From the NCBI RefSeq assembly GCF_036010505.1, contig NZ_CP108569.1, positions 5,013,001 through 5,077,000 on the forward strand: a stretch of 64,000 nt of DNA, written 5' to 3'. Under the pieces are notes generated by a model. That model was given only the letters and a program-made list of their open reading frames with translations, made no database searches and had not been told where the DNA came from. The first letter of the stretch is position 1. Every line of letters starts with the position of its first letter. Of the stretch, positions 53,649 through 63,214 are shown piece by piece. The DNA is from Streptomyces sp. NBC_01197 (lineage in GTDB: Bacteria; Actinomycetota; Actinomycetes; Streptomycetales; Streptomycetaceae). The translations under genes were made by a program, and so were the position numbers.

Positions 53649-56600
53649 ATGAGACAACGGGAGGCACCAGTGGCGGACGCCGCGCAACAGGACCCCGCGC
53701 AGCAGGCCCGCGCGCAGCAGCACAAGGCGCAGCAGGACAAGGCGCACGACGGCGCGCAGCACGACAAGGCGCAAGACGACGCCCCTGGGGCCCCGGCCGG
53801 GGGCGTGCAGCGGCACGGCTGGGCTCGGCGGATCGTCGGGTATGCCTGGCGGTACCGGCGCAATGTGCTGCTGGCCCTCGGGTCCTCGCTCGCCGGGATG
53901 GCCGTCATGGCGCTCGTCCCGCTGGTCACCAAGGTGATCATCGATGACGTCATCGGCAACGGCACCCGGTCCCTCGCCGTCTGGACAGGGCTGCTGATCG
54001 GCGCTGCCGTCGTCGTCTACGTCCTCACCTACATCAGGCGCTACTACGGCGGACGCCTCGCGCTCGACGTGCAGCACGACCTCCGTACCGAGATGTACGG
54101 AACGATCATGAAGCTGGACGGGCGGCGGCAGGACGAGCTGTCCACCGGGCAGGTCATCGGCCGCGCCACCAGCGACCTACAGCTCATCCAGGGGTTGCTC
54201 TTCATGCTGCCGATGACCCTCGGCAACGTGCTGCTGTTCCTGATCTCGCTCGTCATCATGGCCTGGCTCTCCCCGCTGCTCACCCTGATCGCCGTGGCGG
54301 TGGCGCCCGCCCTGTGGATCATCGCCAAGCGCAGCAGGACCCGGCTCTTCCCCGCCACCTGGTACGCCCAGGGGCAGGCGGCCGCCGTCGCGGGCGTCGT
54401 CGACGGAGCCGTCACCGGAGTCCGCGTGGTGAAGGGGTTCGGCCAGGAGGACCAGGAGACCGGCAAGATCCGCACGGTCAGCCGCAGGCTCTTCGCCGGG
54501 CGGCTGCGCACCATCAAGCTGAACTCCCGCTACACCCCGGCGCTCCAGGCCGTCCCCGCCCTCGGGCAGGTCGCGATGCTGGCGCTCGGCGGCTGGCTGG
54601 CCACCCGCGGCGAGATCACCCTCGGCACATTCGTCGCCTTCTCCTCCTACCTGGCGCAGCTCGTCGGCCCGGTCCGGATGCTCGCCATGGTGCTCACCGT
54701 CGGCCAGCAGGCCCGCGCGGGTGTCGAGCGCGTCCTGGAGCTGATCGACACCGAGCCGTCCATCGAGGACGGCACGAAGACGCTCCCGGCGGACGCCGAG
54801 GCCACCGTCGAGTTCGACAACGTCTCGTTCGGGTACACCGACGACCGGCCCGTGCTCGACGGCTTCTCGCTGACCATCGCGCCGGGCGAGACCGTCGCCG
54901 TCGTCGGCTCGTCCGGCAGCGGCAAGTCCACCGTCTCGCTGCTCCTGCCGCGCTTCTACGACGTCTCGCACGGCGCGGTCCTCATCGGCGGCCACGACGT
55001 ACGCGAGCTGACCCTGGAATCGCTGCGGTCCGCCATCGGGCTGGTGCCCGAGGACAGCTTCCTGTTCTCCGACACCGTCCGCGCCAACATCGCCTACGGC
55101 TTCCCCGACGCCACCGACGAGCAGATCCGCACCGCGGCGCGCGCCGCCCAGGCCGACCGCTTCATCGCCGAGCTGCCCGCCGGATACGACACCACCGTCG
55201 GCGAGCACGGCCTCACCCTCTCCGGCGGCCAGCGCCAGCGCATCGCGCTCGCCCGCGCCATCCTCACCGACCCCAGGCTGCTCCTCCTCGACGACGCCAC
55301 GTCCGCCGTGGACGCCCGCGTCGAGCACGAGATCCACGAGGCGCTGCGCGGGGTCATGGCGGGCCGGACGACCCTGCTCATCGCGCACCGCCGCTCCACC
55401 CTCAACCTCGCCGACCGGATCGCGGTCATCGAAGGGGGCCGGCTCGCCGACGTCGGTACGCACGCGGAGCTGGAGCAGCGCTCGGCGCTCTACCGGCAGC
55501 TGCTGACCGACCCGGACGAGCTGGGCGGCGTCTCGCCCGGCCACACCGGGCCCGCGGCGGACGAGCCCGAGGACACCTCCGTACGCGCTGAGCTGGACGC
55601 CGAGTTCGACGTCGAGCGGGGCATCACCCCGCCGCTCTGGGTCCGCAGCGAGGCCCCCGGCACCGCCGCCGAAACCGACGGCGCGCCCGCGCCCGGCGGG
55701 ATGCCCGCGACGCCCGAACTCCTCGCCCAGGTCGCCGCGTTGCCCCCAGCCACGGACACCCCGGACGTGGACGAGGCGCACGCCGTCGCCGCCGAGACCT
55801 CGTACGGGCTGCGCCGGCTGCTGCGCGGCTTCGGGCCGGTCCTGCTCATCAGCCTGTTCCTGGTCGCAGTCGACGCGGGCATGGGGCTGCTGCTGCCCGT
55901 ACTGATCCGGCACGGCATCGACCAGGGAGTGACCCGGCTCGCCACCGGCGCGGTGTGGACGGCGGCCGGGCTCGGTCTGGTCACCGTGGCCGTCCAGTGG
56001 CTGGCGCAGACCGGCGAGACCCGGATGACCGGGCGTACCGGCGAGCGCGTCCTCTACACCCTGCGCCTCAAGATCTTCGCGCAGCTCCAGCGGCTCGGCC
56101 TCGACTACTACGAGCGCGAGCTGACCGGCCGGATCATGACCCGGATGACCACGGACGTGGACGCGCTCTCCACCTTCCTGCAGACCGGCCTGGTCACCGC
56201 GTTCGTCTCGGTCGTCACCTTCTTCGGCATCCTCGTGGTGCTGTTCGTGATCGATGTGCAGCTGGCCCTTGTCGTCTTCGCGACGCTGCCGTTCCTGGCC
56301 GTCGCCACGTACTTCTTCCGCAAGAAGAGCGTGCAGGCGTACGAGCTGGCGCGCGAGCGGGTCTCCGTCGTCAACGCCGACCTCCAGGAGTCCGTCTCCG
56401 GGCTGCGGATCGTGCAGGCGTTCCGCCGCGAGTCCACCGGTGTGGGCCGCTTCGCCCGCCGCAGTGACCACTACCGGCAGGCGCGGGTGCGCGGCCAGTG
56501 GCTGATCTCCGTCTACTTCCCGTTCGTCCAGCTGCTCTCGTCGGTGGCCGCGGCCGCCGTGCTGATCGTCGGCTCCCACCGGATCGAGGCCGGCACCCTG

Positions 56601-57557
56601 ACCACGGGCGCCCTGGTCGCGTACCTCCTGTACATCGACCTGTTCTTCGCGCCCGTGCAGCAGCTGTCCCAGGTCTTCGACGGCTACCAGCAGGCCACCG
56701 TCTCGCTCAAGCGCATCCAGGAACTGCTCACCGAACCCACGTCGACCGAGGCGAGCTCCGTGCCGCTGGAGGTCCCCGCGCTCCGCGGCGACCTCGCCTT
56801 CGAGGGCGTCTCGTTCGCGTACGGCCAGGCCGAAGGAGCCGACGGAGCCGCTGAGCCCGGCGCGGCGCTGAGCGGTATCGATCTGCGGATCCCGGCCGGG
56901 CAGACAGTCGCCTTCGTCGGGGAGACCGGCGCGGGCAAGTCCACGCTGGTCAAGCTGGTCGCACGGTTCTACGACCCGACAGCGGGCCGGGTCACAGCCG
57001 ACGGTATCGATCTGCGGGACATGGACATGACCGCCTACCGGCACCGGCTCGGGGTCGTCCCGCAGGAGGCGTACCTCTTCGCGGGTACGGTCCGCGACGC
57101 CATCGCGTACGGGCGGACGGACGCGACCGACGCCGAGGTCGAGGCGGCGGCGCGAGCGGTCGGTGCGCACGACATGATCGCGACCCTGGAGGGCGGCTAC
57201 CTCCACGAGGTGGCCGAGCGCGGCCGTAACCTCTCGGCCGGTCAGCGCCAGCTGATCGCGCTGGCCCGCGCCGAGCTGGTCGACCCGGACATCCTGCTGC
57301 TCGACGAGGCGACGGCCGCACTCGACCTTGCGTCCGAGGCCCAGGTCAACCAGGCCACGGACCGGATCGCCGGGCGGCGGACCACGCTGGTGGTCGCCCA
57401 CCGGCTGACCACCGCGGCGCGGGCGGACCGGGTGGTGGTGATGGACCACGGCCGGGTGGTCGAGGACGGCACGCACGAGGAGCTGCTGGCCCAGGACGGC
57501 AGCTACGCACGGCTGTGGCGGACCTTCGTGGGGGAGCCCGCCGAGGTGGTCGCGTAG
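53649..57557 (+). CDS. fused heterodimeric-type ABC exporter (two TMD-NBD halves)
   Basis: Single chain of 1302 residues with the order TMD1-NBD1-TMD2-NBD2. The first 45 residues are Gln/Ala/Asp/Lys-rich repeats of A-Q-Q/H-type. NBD1 has Walker A GSSGSGKST near residue 419, signature LSGGQRQRIALARA and Walker B LLLLDDATSAVD near 546, with Asp in place of the catalytic Glu. NBD2 has GETGAGKST near 1090, a variant signature LSAGQRQLIALARA and a normal Walker B LLLLDEATAALD near 1217. One ATP site is therefore degenerate, as in heterodimeric type IV exporters. An acidic linker of about 110 residues joins the halves. The ATG at 53649 was chosen. The substrate is unknown. Confidence 0.92.
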   Translation: MRQREAPVADAAQQDPAQQARAQQHKAQQDKAHDGAQHDKAQDDAPGAPAGGVQRHGWARRIVGYAWRYRRNVLLALGSSLAGMAVMALVPLVTKVIIDDVIGNGTRSLAVWTGLLIGAAVVVYVLTYIRRYYGGRLALDVQHDLRTEMYGTIMKLDGRRQDELSTGQVIGRATSDLQLIQGLLFMLPMTLGNVLLFLISLVIMAWLSPLLTLIAVAVAPALWIIAKRSRTRLFPATWYAQGQAAAVAGVVDGAVTGVRVVKGFGQEDQETGKIRTVSRRLFAGRLRTIKLNSRYTPALQAVPALGQVAMLALGGWLATRGEITLGTFVAFSSYLAQLVGPVRMLAMVLTVGQQARAGVERVLELIDTEPSIEDGTKTLPADAEATVEFDNVSFGYTDDRPVLDGFSLTIAPGETVAVVGSSGSGKSTVSLLLPRFYDVSHGAVLIGGHDVRELTLESLRSAIGLVPEDSFLFSDTVRANIAYGFPDATDEQIRTAARAAQADRFIAELPAGYDTTVGEHGLTLSGGQRQRIALARAILTDPRLLLLDDATSAVDARVEHEIHEALRGVMAGRTTLLIAHRRSTLNLADRIAVIEGGRLADVGTHAELEQRSALYRQLLTDPDELGGVSPGHTGPAADEPEDTSVRAELDAEFDVERGITPPLWVRSEAPGTAAETDGAPAPGGMPATPELLAQVAALPPATDTPDVDEAHAVAAETSYGLRRLLRGFGPVLLISLFLVAVDAGMGLLLPVLIRHGIDQGVTRLATGAVWTAAGLGLVTVAVQWLAQTGETRMTGRTGERVLYTLRLKIFAQLQRLGLDYYERELTGRIMTRMTTDVDALSTFLQTGLVTAFVSVVTFFGILVVLFVIDVQLALVVFATLPFLAVATYFFRKKSVQAYELARERVSVVNADLQESVSGLRIVQAFRRESTGVGRFARRSDHYRQARVRGQWLISVYFPFVQLLSSVAAAAVLIVGSHRIEAGTLTTGALVAYLLYIDLFFAPVQQLSQVFDGYQQATVSLKRIQELLTEPTSTEASSVPLEVPALRGDLAFEGVSFAYGQAEGADGAAEPGAALSGIDLRIPAGQTVAFVGETGAGKSTLVKLVARFYDPTAGRVTADGIDLRDMDMTAYRHRLGVVPQEAYLFAGTVRDAIAYGRTDATDAEVEAAARAVGAHDMIATLEGGYLHEVAERGRNLSAGQRQLIALARAELVDPDILLLDEATAALDLASEAQVNQATDRIAGRRTTLVVAHRLTTAARADRVVVMDHGRVVEDGTHEELLAQDGSYARLWRTFVGEPAEVVA

Positions 57558-57732
57558 GGCCTCTCGTCCGGATCATGCCGGGACCTCATGACCGGGCTCC
57601 GAGGGCGGGATGAGAGCGTTACCGGGGCCGCACGTCCGCCGCCGGGACAACTTTTTCTCCCGTTCGGCCCTCTTCCATGCCGGGATGTGCAGCCCCGACA
57701 GCGCACAGACCGGAAGCGGGAGCTGAGATACG

Positions 57733-58896
57733 GTGCCGACGATCAGCCAGCGGATGCACTTGGTGCTGCTCACCGCCTGGACGGTGCTGTGGTTCGCCGT
57801 GGTGGAGCCGCACGGCGGCTTCTCCTGGCACTATCTGCGCGCCGGCGGGGAGCTGATCTACCAGGACTCCGGCGGCACCGGCGGGCTCAACCTCTACGCC
57901 CACCATCCCGAGCTCCAGATGGGCCCGGTCAGCTTCCTCGTCGCCGGACTGTTCAACCCGTTCCCGGAAGCCACCGGCCAGTTCCTCGCCGCCGCGCTGA
58001 TGTCCCTGCTCGGCCTGGTCATCGTCGTCCTGGCCGGGCGCAGCGCCGCGCACCATCTGCTGGGCACCGGCACCAACCACCAGCGGCTGCGCCAGCGGGT
58101 GCTGATCGCCGGGCTCGCCTTCATCCCGATGTGGATCGAGGTCGCGGTCCGCTTCGGGCACCTGGACGACGTACTCGCGCTGTTCTTCACCGCACTCGCG
58201 GTCCGGGCCGTCACCCGGGGCAGCCCGGCCGCCACCGGCGCGTTCCTCGCCCTGGCGATGGACTCCAAACCCACCGCGCTGGCCTTCCTCCCGCTGCTGC
58301 TGGCCCTTCCCCGGCGGCACTGGCTGCGGGCCGCCCTGTGGTGCGCGGGCCTGGTGGCGGTCGCCTGGCTGCCGTTCTTCGTCGGCGACCCGCAGTCCTT
58401 CGCCGCGGCCAAGTTCGCCATCCCCAACCATCCGGCGTCCGCTCTGCGCTGGCTCGGGGTCGGCGATCCGGAGACGCCGGGCTGGGACCGCCCCGCGCAG
58501 GCCGCGCTCGGCCTGGTGCTCGGCACGGTCGCCGTCTGGCGGGGCCGCTGGCCGGCGGTGGTCCTGATCGGTGCCAACGCCCGGATCGTGCTCGACCCGA
58601 GCGTCTACACGTACTACACGGCGTCGGTGCTGCTCGGCACCCTGCTGTGGGACGTCATCGGGCAGCGCCGACTGGTGCCGTGGTGGAGCTGGCTGGCACT
58701 GCTGACTCTGTACGGGAGCGTCTTCGTCGTCCCGGACGACGCCATGCGCGGGCTGCTGCGGCTGGCGTTCGTGGCGGTGTCCACGGCGTACGTGCTGCTG
58801 TGGCCGGTCCGTGAACGCGGCGGCAGGGGCGGGGTCCGCGGCCGCCGTAGACCCCGCGCCGGGACGACGGTTCCGGCGGCGGAATCGGGCCGGTGA
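57733..58896 (+). CDS. polytopic membrane protein, GT-C glycosyltransferase-like
   Basis: Protein of 387 residues with about nine or ten hydrophobic segments. An early acidic residue pattern (VVEPHGGFSWHYLRAGGELI) and a mid-chain FGHLDDVLALFF with paired Asp near residue 140 resemble the lumenal acidic motifs of GT-C glycosyltransferases such as family 87. SKPTALAFLPLLLALPRRHW near residue 180 is also typical of these. The C-terminus is a basic tail. It starts at GTG. The activity is inferred from layout only; a transporter-like protein is the alternative. Confidence 0.75.
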   Translation: MPTISQRMHLVLLTAWTVLWFAVVEPHGGFSWHYLRAGGELIYQDSGGTGGLNLYAHHPELQMGPVSFLVAGLFNPFPEATGQFLAAALMSLLGLVIVVLAGRSAAHHLLGTGTNHQRLRQRVLIAGLAFIPMWIEVAVRFGHLDDVLALFFTALAVRAVTRGSPAATGAFLALAMDSKPTALAFLPLLLALPRRHWLRAALWCAGLVAVAWLPFFVGDPQSFAAAKFAIPNHPASALRWLGVGDPETPGWDRPAQAALGLVLGTVAVWRGRWPAVVLIGANARIVLDPSVYTYYTASVLLGTLLWDVIGQRRLVPWWSWLALLTLYGSVFVVPDDAMRGLLRLAFVAVSTAYVLLWPVRERGGRGGVRGRRRPRAGTTVPAAESGR

Positions 58897-59067
58897 CGGC
58901 TCGGCCGGTGTACGACGGGTCCTGCTGGCCGTAAACGGAAACACGGTCCGTAACAGATGGCAGGGGTGGTATCGAACCTGTCACCCTCTGTCCGCTTCTG
59001 TGGCGCAACCGGCGGACTGCCCCATGCGTCCGTACACACATACGCCTATGCGGCCGAAGGGGAAGAA

Positions 59068-59538
59068 GTGTTCGAGTTGTGGCGAAAGCCGGGGAGCGGG
59101 GCGGGGCTCGCGCCGGTGCGTCCGCCGGTGCGCGGGTCCGTACGGGTACCACCGCGCGGCCGGGGAGCCGGCCGCTGGGCCGCAGGCCTGACGGCTGCGG
59201 CCGCGGTGGCGCTCGCGCTGGTGGTGCCGGGTGCTCAGCCGGCGAGCGCCGCGTCCGGGTGCCCCGGGCACGAGGTCAGGTCCGTGGGCTTCGCCACCGG
59301 CCGGCTCCAGGTCTACCGGACCGGCCAGTACGTCTGCGCCGTCACCCTCGCCAGGAAGCCGGGCGCCCGGAGGCAGATGTCCGTCCAGCTCCAGGTGCGC
59401 GGTGGCCGGCCGGTCTCCGACAGTGGCCGGTTCACCCGTCTGGCGGGGCCGGTGAGGGTCCGTGCGGTGAACCGCTGTGTCCGGGCCGTGGGCGCGGTCT
59501 CCGGCAAGAAGGGGGCGTCGGGCTGGTTCCTGTGCTGA
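59068..59538 (+). CDS. small secreted protein
   Basis: Protein of 156 residues with a long Arg-rich N-terminal region and a signal-peptide core (GLTAAAAVALALVVPG) ending near an ASA cleavage site at about residue 61. The mature part is about 95 residues and beta-rich, with four Cys (GCPGHE, YVCAVTL, NRCVRA and a C-terminal Cys) that could form two disulphides. I chose GTG at 59068 with GAAGGGGAAGAA upstream rather than the longer frame from 58957. I do not recognise the family; a small surface or protease-inhibitor-like protein is possible. Confidence 0.75.
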   Translation: MFELWRKPGSGAGLAPVRPPVRGSVRVPPRGRGAGRWAAGLTAAAAVALALVVPGAQPASAASGCPGHEVRSVGFATGRLQVYRTGQYVCAVTLARKPGARRQMSVQLQVRGGRPVSDSGRFTRLAGPVRVRAVNRCVRAVGAVSGKKGASGWFLC

Positions 59539-59636
59539 GCGGGTGATCTCTCCTGATGGTCAACTGGGTCTGGCGTGCCTGGTGTTACCCCGGCTAGGTT
59601 CGCGGCTACTCGTTGTGATCCCCAGGGGAGGGCTGA

Positions 59637-61070
59637 ATGCGCAAGGCGCTCAGATGGCTGCTCGCGTTAGTGGTGCTCATAGGCACCTTGAGTGCGGCGG
59701 GGGCATCAGCCGGTGCGGCCACCGCCGCGGGACCGGACAGTACGGACATCAAGGCCCGGATCCTCGCGATTCCCGGCATGAGCCTCATCGATGAGAAGCC
59801 CTACCCGGGCTACCGCTTCTTCGTCCTCCAGTACGCCCAGCCCATCGACCACCGCCACCCGTCGGACGGCACCTTCAACCAGCGCTTCACCCTGCTGCAC
59901 AAGGACACCAGCCGGCCGACGGTGTTCTACACCGGCGGGTACAACGTCTCCACCACGCCCAGCCGCACCGAGCCGACCCGCATCGTCGACGGCAACCAGG
60001 TGTCACTGGAGTACCGCTACTTCACGCCGTCCAGGCCGCAGCCCGCCGACTGGTCCAAGCTGGACATCTGGCAGGCCGCCAGTGACCAGCACCGGCTGTT
60101 CACGGCGCTCAAGAAGATCTACACCCGGAACTGGCTGACCACCGGCGGTTCCAAGGGCGGCATGACCGCCACCTACTACGAGCGCTACTACCCGAAGGAC
60201 ATGGACGGGGTCGTCGCGTATGTGGCGCCCGACGACGTCGTCAACAACGAGGACTCGGCGTACGACCGGTTCCTGAGCACCGTCGGCACCAAGGAGTGCC
60301 GCGACCGGCTGGAGGGCGTCCAGCGCGAGGCGCTCATCAGGCGCGGTCCGCTGGAGAAGAAGTACGCCCAGTACGCCAAGGACAACGGTTACACCTTCAG
60401 CACCGTCGGGTCGCTCGACAAGGCGTACGAGGCCGTGGTGCTCGACTACATCTGGGGCTTCTGGCAGTACAGCCTGCTCTCCGACTGCGACACCGTCCCC
60501 GCCGACGCCCCGCACGCCACCGACCAGGCGATCTGGGACTCCGTCGACACGATCTCCGGGTTCTCCTTCTACACCGACCAGGGGCTTGAGGCGTACACGC
60601 CGTACTACTACCAGGCGGGCACCCAGCTCGGGTCGCCGGACATCCAGCAGTCCTGGCTCGGCAAGCTGAGCCGCTACGGCTACCAGCCGCCGCGGCACTT
60701 CGTGCCCAGCTCCATCCCGATGCGCTTCCAGCCGGGTGTGATGGCCGACGTGGACAACTGGGTGAAGCACCACGCCGACCACATGCTGTACGTGTACGGG
60801 CAGAACGACCCCTGGGGCGCCGAGCGCTTCAGCGTCGGCAAGCATCCGCACGACAGCTACGTCTTCACCGCGCCCGGGATGAACCACGGTGCGAACGTCG
60901 ACGGCCTCGCTCCCGCCGAGAAGGCGCAGGCCACCGCGCGCATTCTGGCCTGGGCCGGGGTCGCACCGGCAGCGGTGCAGGCCGACCCCCAGCGGGCCAG
61001 GCCACTCGCCCCGTACGACGCGACGCTCGACCGCAAGAGCCTGAAGCGGGAACGGGCTATGCGGCCGTGA
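59637..61070 (+). CDS. secreted tripeptidyl aminopeptidase, S28/PS-10 family
   Basis: Secreted serine peptidase of 477 residues. The signal peptide has core LALVVLIGTLSAAGASAG and should be cleaved near residue 30. The catalytic Ser is in TTGGSKGGMTATYYERYYP near residue 171, the Asp probably in YGQNDPWGAERF near residue 395, and the His in PGMNHGANV near residue 420. This matches the PS-10 group of streptomycete peptidases that release tripeptides or act on Pro-containing substrates. It is convergent with the GH3 gene, with a strong terminator between. Confidence 0.9.
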   Translation: MRKALRWLLALVVLIGTLSAAGASAGAATAAGPDSTDIKARILAIPGMSLIDEKPYPGYRFFVLQYAQPIDHRHPSDGTFNQRFTLLHKDTSRPTVFYTGGYNVSTTPSRTEPTRIVDGNQVSLEYRYFTPSRPQPADWSKLDIWQAASDQHRLFTALKKIYTRNWLTTGGSKGGMTATYYERYYPKDMDGVVAYVAPDDVVNNEDSAYDRFLSTVGTKECRDRLEGVQREALIRRGPLEKKYAQYAKDNGYTFSTVGSLDKAYEAVVLDYIWGFWQYSLLSDCDTVPADAPHATDQAIWDSVDTISGFSFYTDQGLEAYTPYYYQAGTQLGSPDIQQSWLGKLSRYGYQPPRHFVPSSIPMRFQPGVMADVDNWVKHHADHMLYVYGQNDPWGAERFSVGKHPHDSYVFTAPGMNHGANVDGLAPAEKAQATARILAWAGVAPAAVQADPQRARPLAPYDATLDRKSLKRERAMRP

Positions 61071-61115
61071 CCCCGGCCCCGGCCGGCACCCGGGCCTCCA
61101 GCGAGGGCGGTTGAA

Positions 61116-61149
61116 CTGCGCCCGCCGCGAACTCCCGCGGCGGGCGCAG
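61116..61149. terminator. strong bidirectional terminator
   Basis: CTGCGCCCGCCGCG (61116-61129) and CGCGGCGGGCGCAG (61136-61149) form a perfect 14-bp stem with a 6-nt loop, between the convergent peptidase and glycosidase genes. Confidence 0.92.
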
Positions 61150-61171
61150 CCCTTACGTGTGCGACGGCGGC

Positions 61172-62998
61172 TCAGTAGCTCAGGCCGTGCCCCACCGGAT
61201 ACAGCGCCTTCGTGGGATCGTCCGCACGCTGCACGGGGACCGGCAGCACCCCGCGCGGCGCGACCTGGCCCGCGATCACCCGAGCCGCCGCCCGGAGTTC
61301 GACGTCCGTCCAGCTGTACGTGGCGAGCGAGGCCCGGACTCCGGAGAGCTCCGCGATGTCGTACGGATTGCGGATCGCGATCTGCACCACCGGGACCCTG
61401 GTGGCGACCAGCGCCGCCACCAGCTTGGACTGCGGGTCGCCCGCGGCCACATCGTAGGTCCCGATGATCACCGCGTCCTTGCCCGCCGCCGCGGCCACCG
61501 CGCTGTCGATCAGCGCGGCGGTGGGCGCGGTGCCGGTCGGGAGGACCGTGGTGGTGAAGCCGAGGCCGGTCAGCTCCTTGCCGAGCACGGTCGTCGGCGG
61601 GCCCGTCGTCCCCGAGGGCGACGCCGGGTCGGCGCCGACGATCAGCAGACTCCTGGCGCTGCGCCGGGAGAGCGGCAGCAACCGGTCCTTGTTCACCAGG
61701 AGGGTGGTGGTCCGCTCGGCGATCCCGTCGGCCGCCTTCAGATGAGAGCGGATGCCGACCGTCCGGTCCACCCGGACGTCCGCCACGTACGGGCTGCTGA
61801 AGAGCGCGCGCCGGTCCTTGAGCCGCAGGATCCGCAGGATCGATTCGTCCAGCCGCTCCTCGGTGAGCTCCCCGCTCTTCACCGCGCCGAGCACCGCATG
61901 CCAGGCGGTGTCGAGGTCCGGCGGGTTCAGCAGCTGGTCGACGCCGGCCTTGAGCGCGAGCACCGGCACCCGGTCGTCGCCGTACTTGTCCCGTACGCCC
62001 TGCATACCCAGCGAGTCGGTGACGACGACGCCGTCGTATCCCAGCTCCTGGCGGAGGATGCCGGTGAGGATCGGCCGCGACAGGGTGGCCGGGTCGTTGC
62101 TCGGGTCCAGTGCGGGGAACTGGATGTGCGCCGTCATGATCGCGTCGATCCCGGCGGCGACGGCGGCCTTGAAGGGCGGCGCGTCGATGGTCTCCCACTG
62201 CTCGCGGGTGTGCGTGATGACCGGGATCCCGGTGTGGCTGTCGACGGCCGTGTCGCCGTGGCCGGGGAAGTGCTTGGCGGTGGCGGCGACCTGGGAGCTC
62301 TGGTACCCCTGCACCTCGGCGGCCACCAGCCGGGCCACGGCGGCCGGTTCGGAGCCGAAGGAGCGGACGCCGATGACCGGGTTGGCGGGGTTGACGTTGA
62401 CGTCGGCGTCCGTCGAGTAGTCCTGCCGGATGCCGATCGCCCGCAGCTCGGCCCCGGAGATCCGGCCGACCGTACGGACGTCCTCGCGCGAGCGCCCGGC
62501 GCCGAGCGCCATCGCACCGGGGAAGAGAGTCGCCGGGTAGCCCACCCGGCAGACGATGCCGTGCTCCTGGTCGGTGGCGATCAGCAGCGGTACGGGGGTG
62601 CGCTGGGCGAGACCGGCGCGCTGGATGCCGTTGGAGAGGGAGGTGATCTGGTGCGGGTCGCGGGTGTTGTGCGCCCAGCTGAAGTAGATGATGCCGCCGA
62701 CGTGGTACTTCGCGATCAGCTCGGCGGCGGTGCGGACGCCGATCTCTTTCAGGTTGGCGTCGATGTCGGCCTGGTCGGGCGCGGTGGCGGAGTGTCCGTA
62801 CACCCGCATCACGAAGAGCTGGCCGACCTTCTCCTCGATGCTCATACGGCCGATGAGCTTCTTGAGCCGCCGGTCGCGACCGCTTGGGTCGGGACCGGGG
62901 CGGTGGGGATCGGCGTGTGCGGTGGCTCCCGTGGCTGCTGTGGCGACCGCGGCTGCGGTAGCGGTGAGCAGGGAGCGTCTGGAGGTGCGGTACTGCAC
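61172..62998 (-). CDS. secreted glycoside hydrolase family 3, beta-N-acetylhexosaminidase-like
   Basis: Exported hydrolase of 608 residues. The N-terminus has a Tat-type signal (TSRRSLLTATAAAVATAA) ending in AHA. The GH3 barrel contains KHFPGHGDTAVDSHTGIPVI near residue 240, the NagZ-type loop with the general acid/base Asp-His pair. The nucleophile Asp is in VVVTDSLGMQGV near residue 325. A second GH3_C domain follows. Likely substrates are chito-oligosaccharides or wall fragments. I chose the GTG at 62998 because GGAAGGGG lies just upstream and the signal starts there. Confidence 0.9.
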   Translation of the reverse strand: MQYRTSRRSLLTATAAAVATAATGATAHADPHRPGPDPSGRDRRLKKLIGRMSIEEKVGQLFVMRVYGHSATAPDQADIDANLKEIGVRTAAELIAKYHVGGIIYFSWAHNTRDPHQITSLSNGIQRAGLAQRTPVPLLIATDQEHGIVCRVGYPATLFPGAMALGAGRSREDVRTVGRISGAELRAIGIRQDYSTDADVNVNPANPVIGVRSFGSEPAAVARLVAAEVQGYQSSQVAATAKHFPGHGDTAVDSHTGIPVITHTREQWETIDAPPFKAAVAAGIDAIMTAHIQFPALDPSNDPATLSRPILTGILRQELGYDGVVVTDSLGMQGVRDKYGDDRVPVLALKAGVDQLLNPPDLDTAWHAVLGAVKSGELTEERLDESILRILRLKDRRALFSSPYVADVRVDRTVGIRSHLKAADGIAERTTTLLVNKDRLLPLSRRSARSLLIVGADPASPSGTTGPPTTVLGKELTGLGFTTTVLPTGTAPTAALIDSAVAAAAGKDAVIIGTYDVAAGDPQSKLVAALVATRVPVVQIAIRNPYDIAELSGVRASLATYSWTDVELRAAARVIAGQVAPRGVLPVPVQRADDPTKALYPVGHGLSY

Positions 62999-63214
62999 TG
63001 GTGCCCCTTCCGGCCATGCTGCGCAAGGAATCTGAAGGAAACTTCCAAGGAGCACGGATATCCGGAAAATAACTGTCAGGTCAAGGGTGCGGGCCGGATC
63101 GGGGCGGCATTGGCCCGTTTGGCAGCAAGCCGGGCCGGACCCCGGAGCGGATGGCGGAGGCCTGGCCCGGCTCGCCGCACTGTTGGGGCCGCCCCCGGCT
63201 GTGCTGCCGGACCG

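Noticed and set aside
54177..57476. 1099-codon open frame antisense to the ABC exporter
   Set aside because: Composition is Gly/Arg/Asp/Val-rich without domains and mirrors the codon pattern of the exporter on the other strand; a high-GC shadow.
60003..63026. 1007-codon open frame on the minus strand across the peptidase and GH3 genes
   Set aside because: It is out of frame with the GH3 protein and antisense to the peptidase; no recognisable domain.
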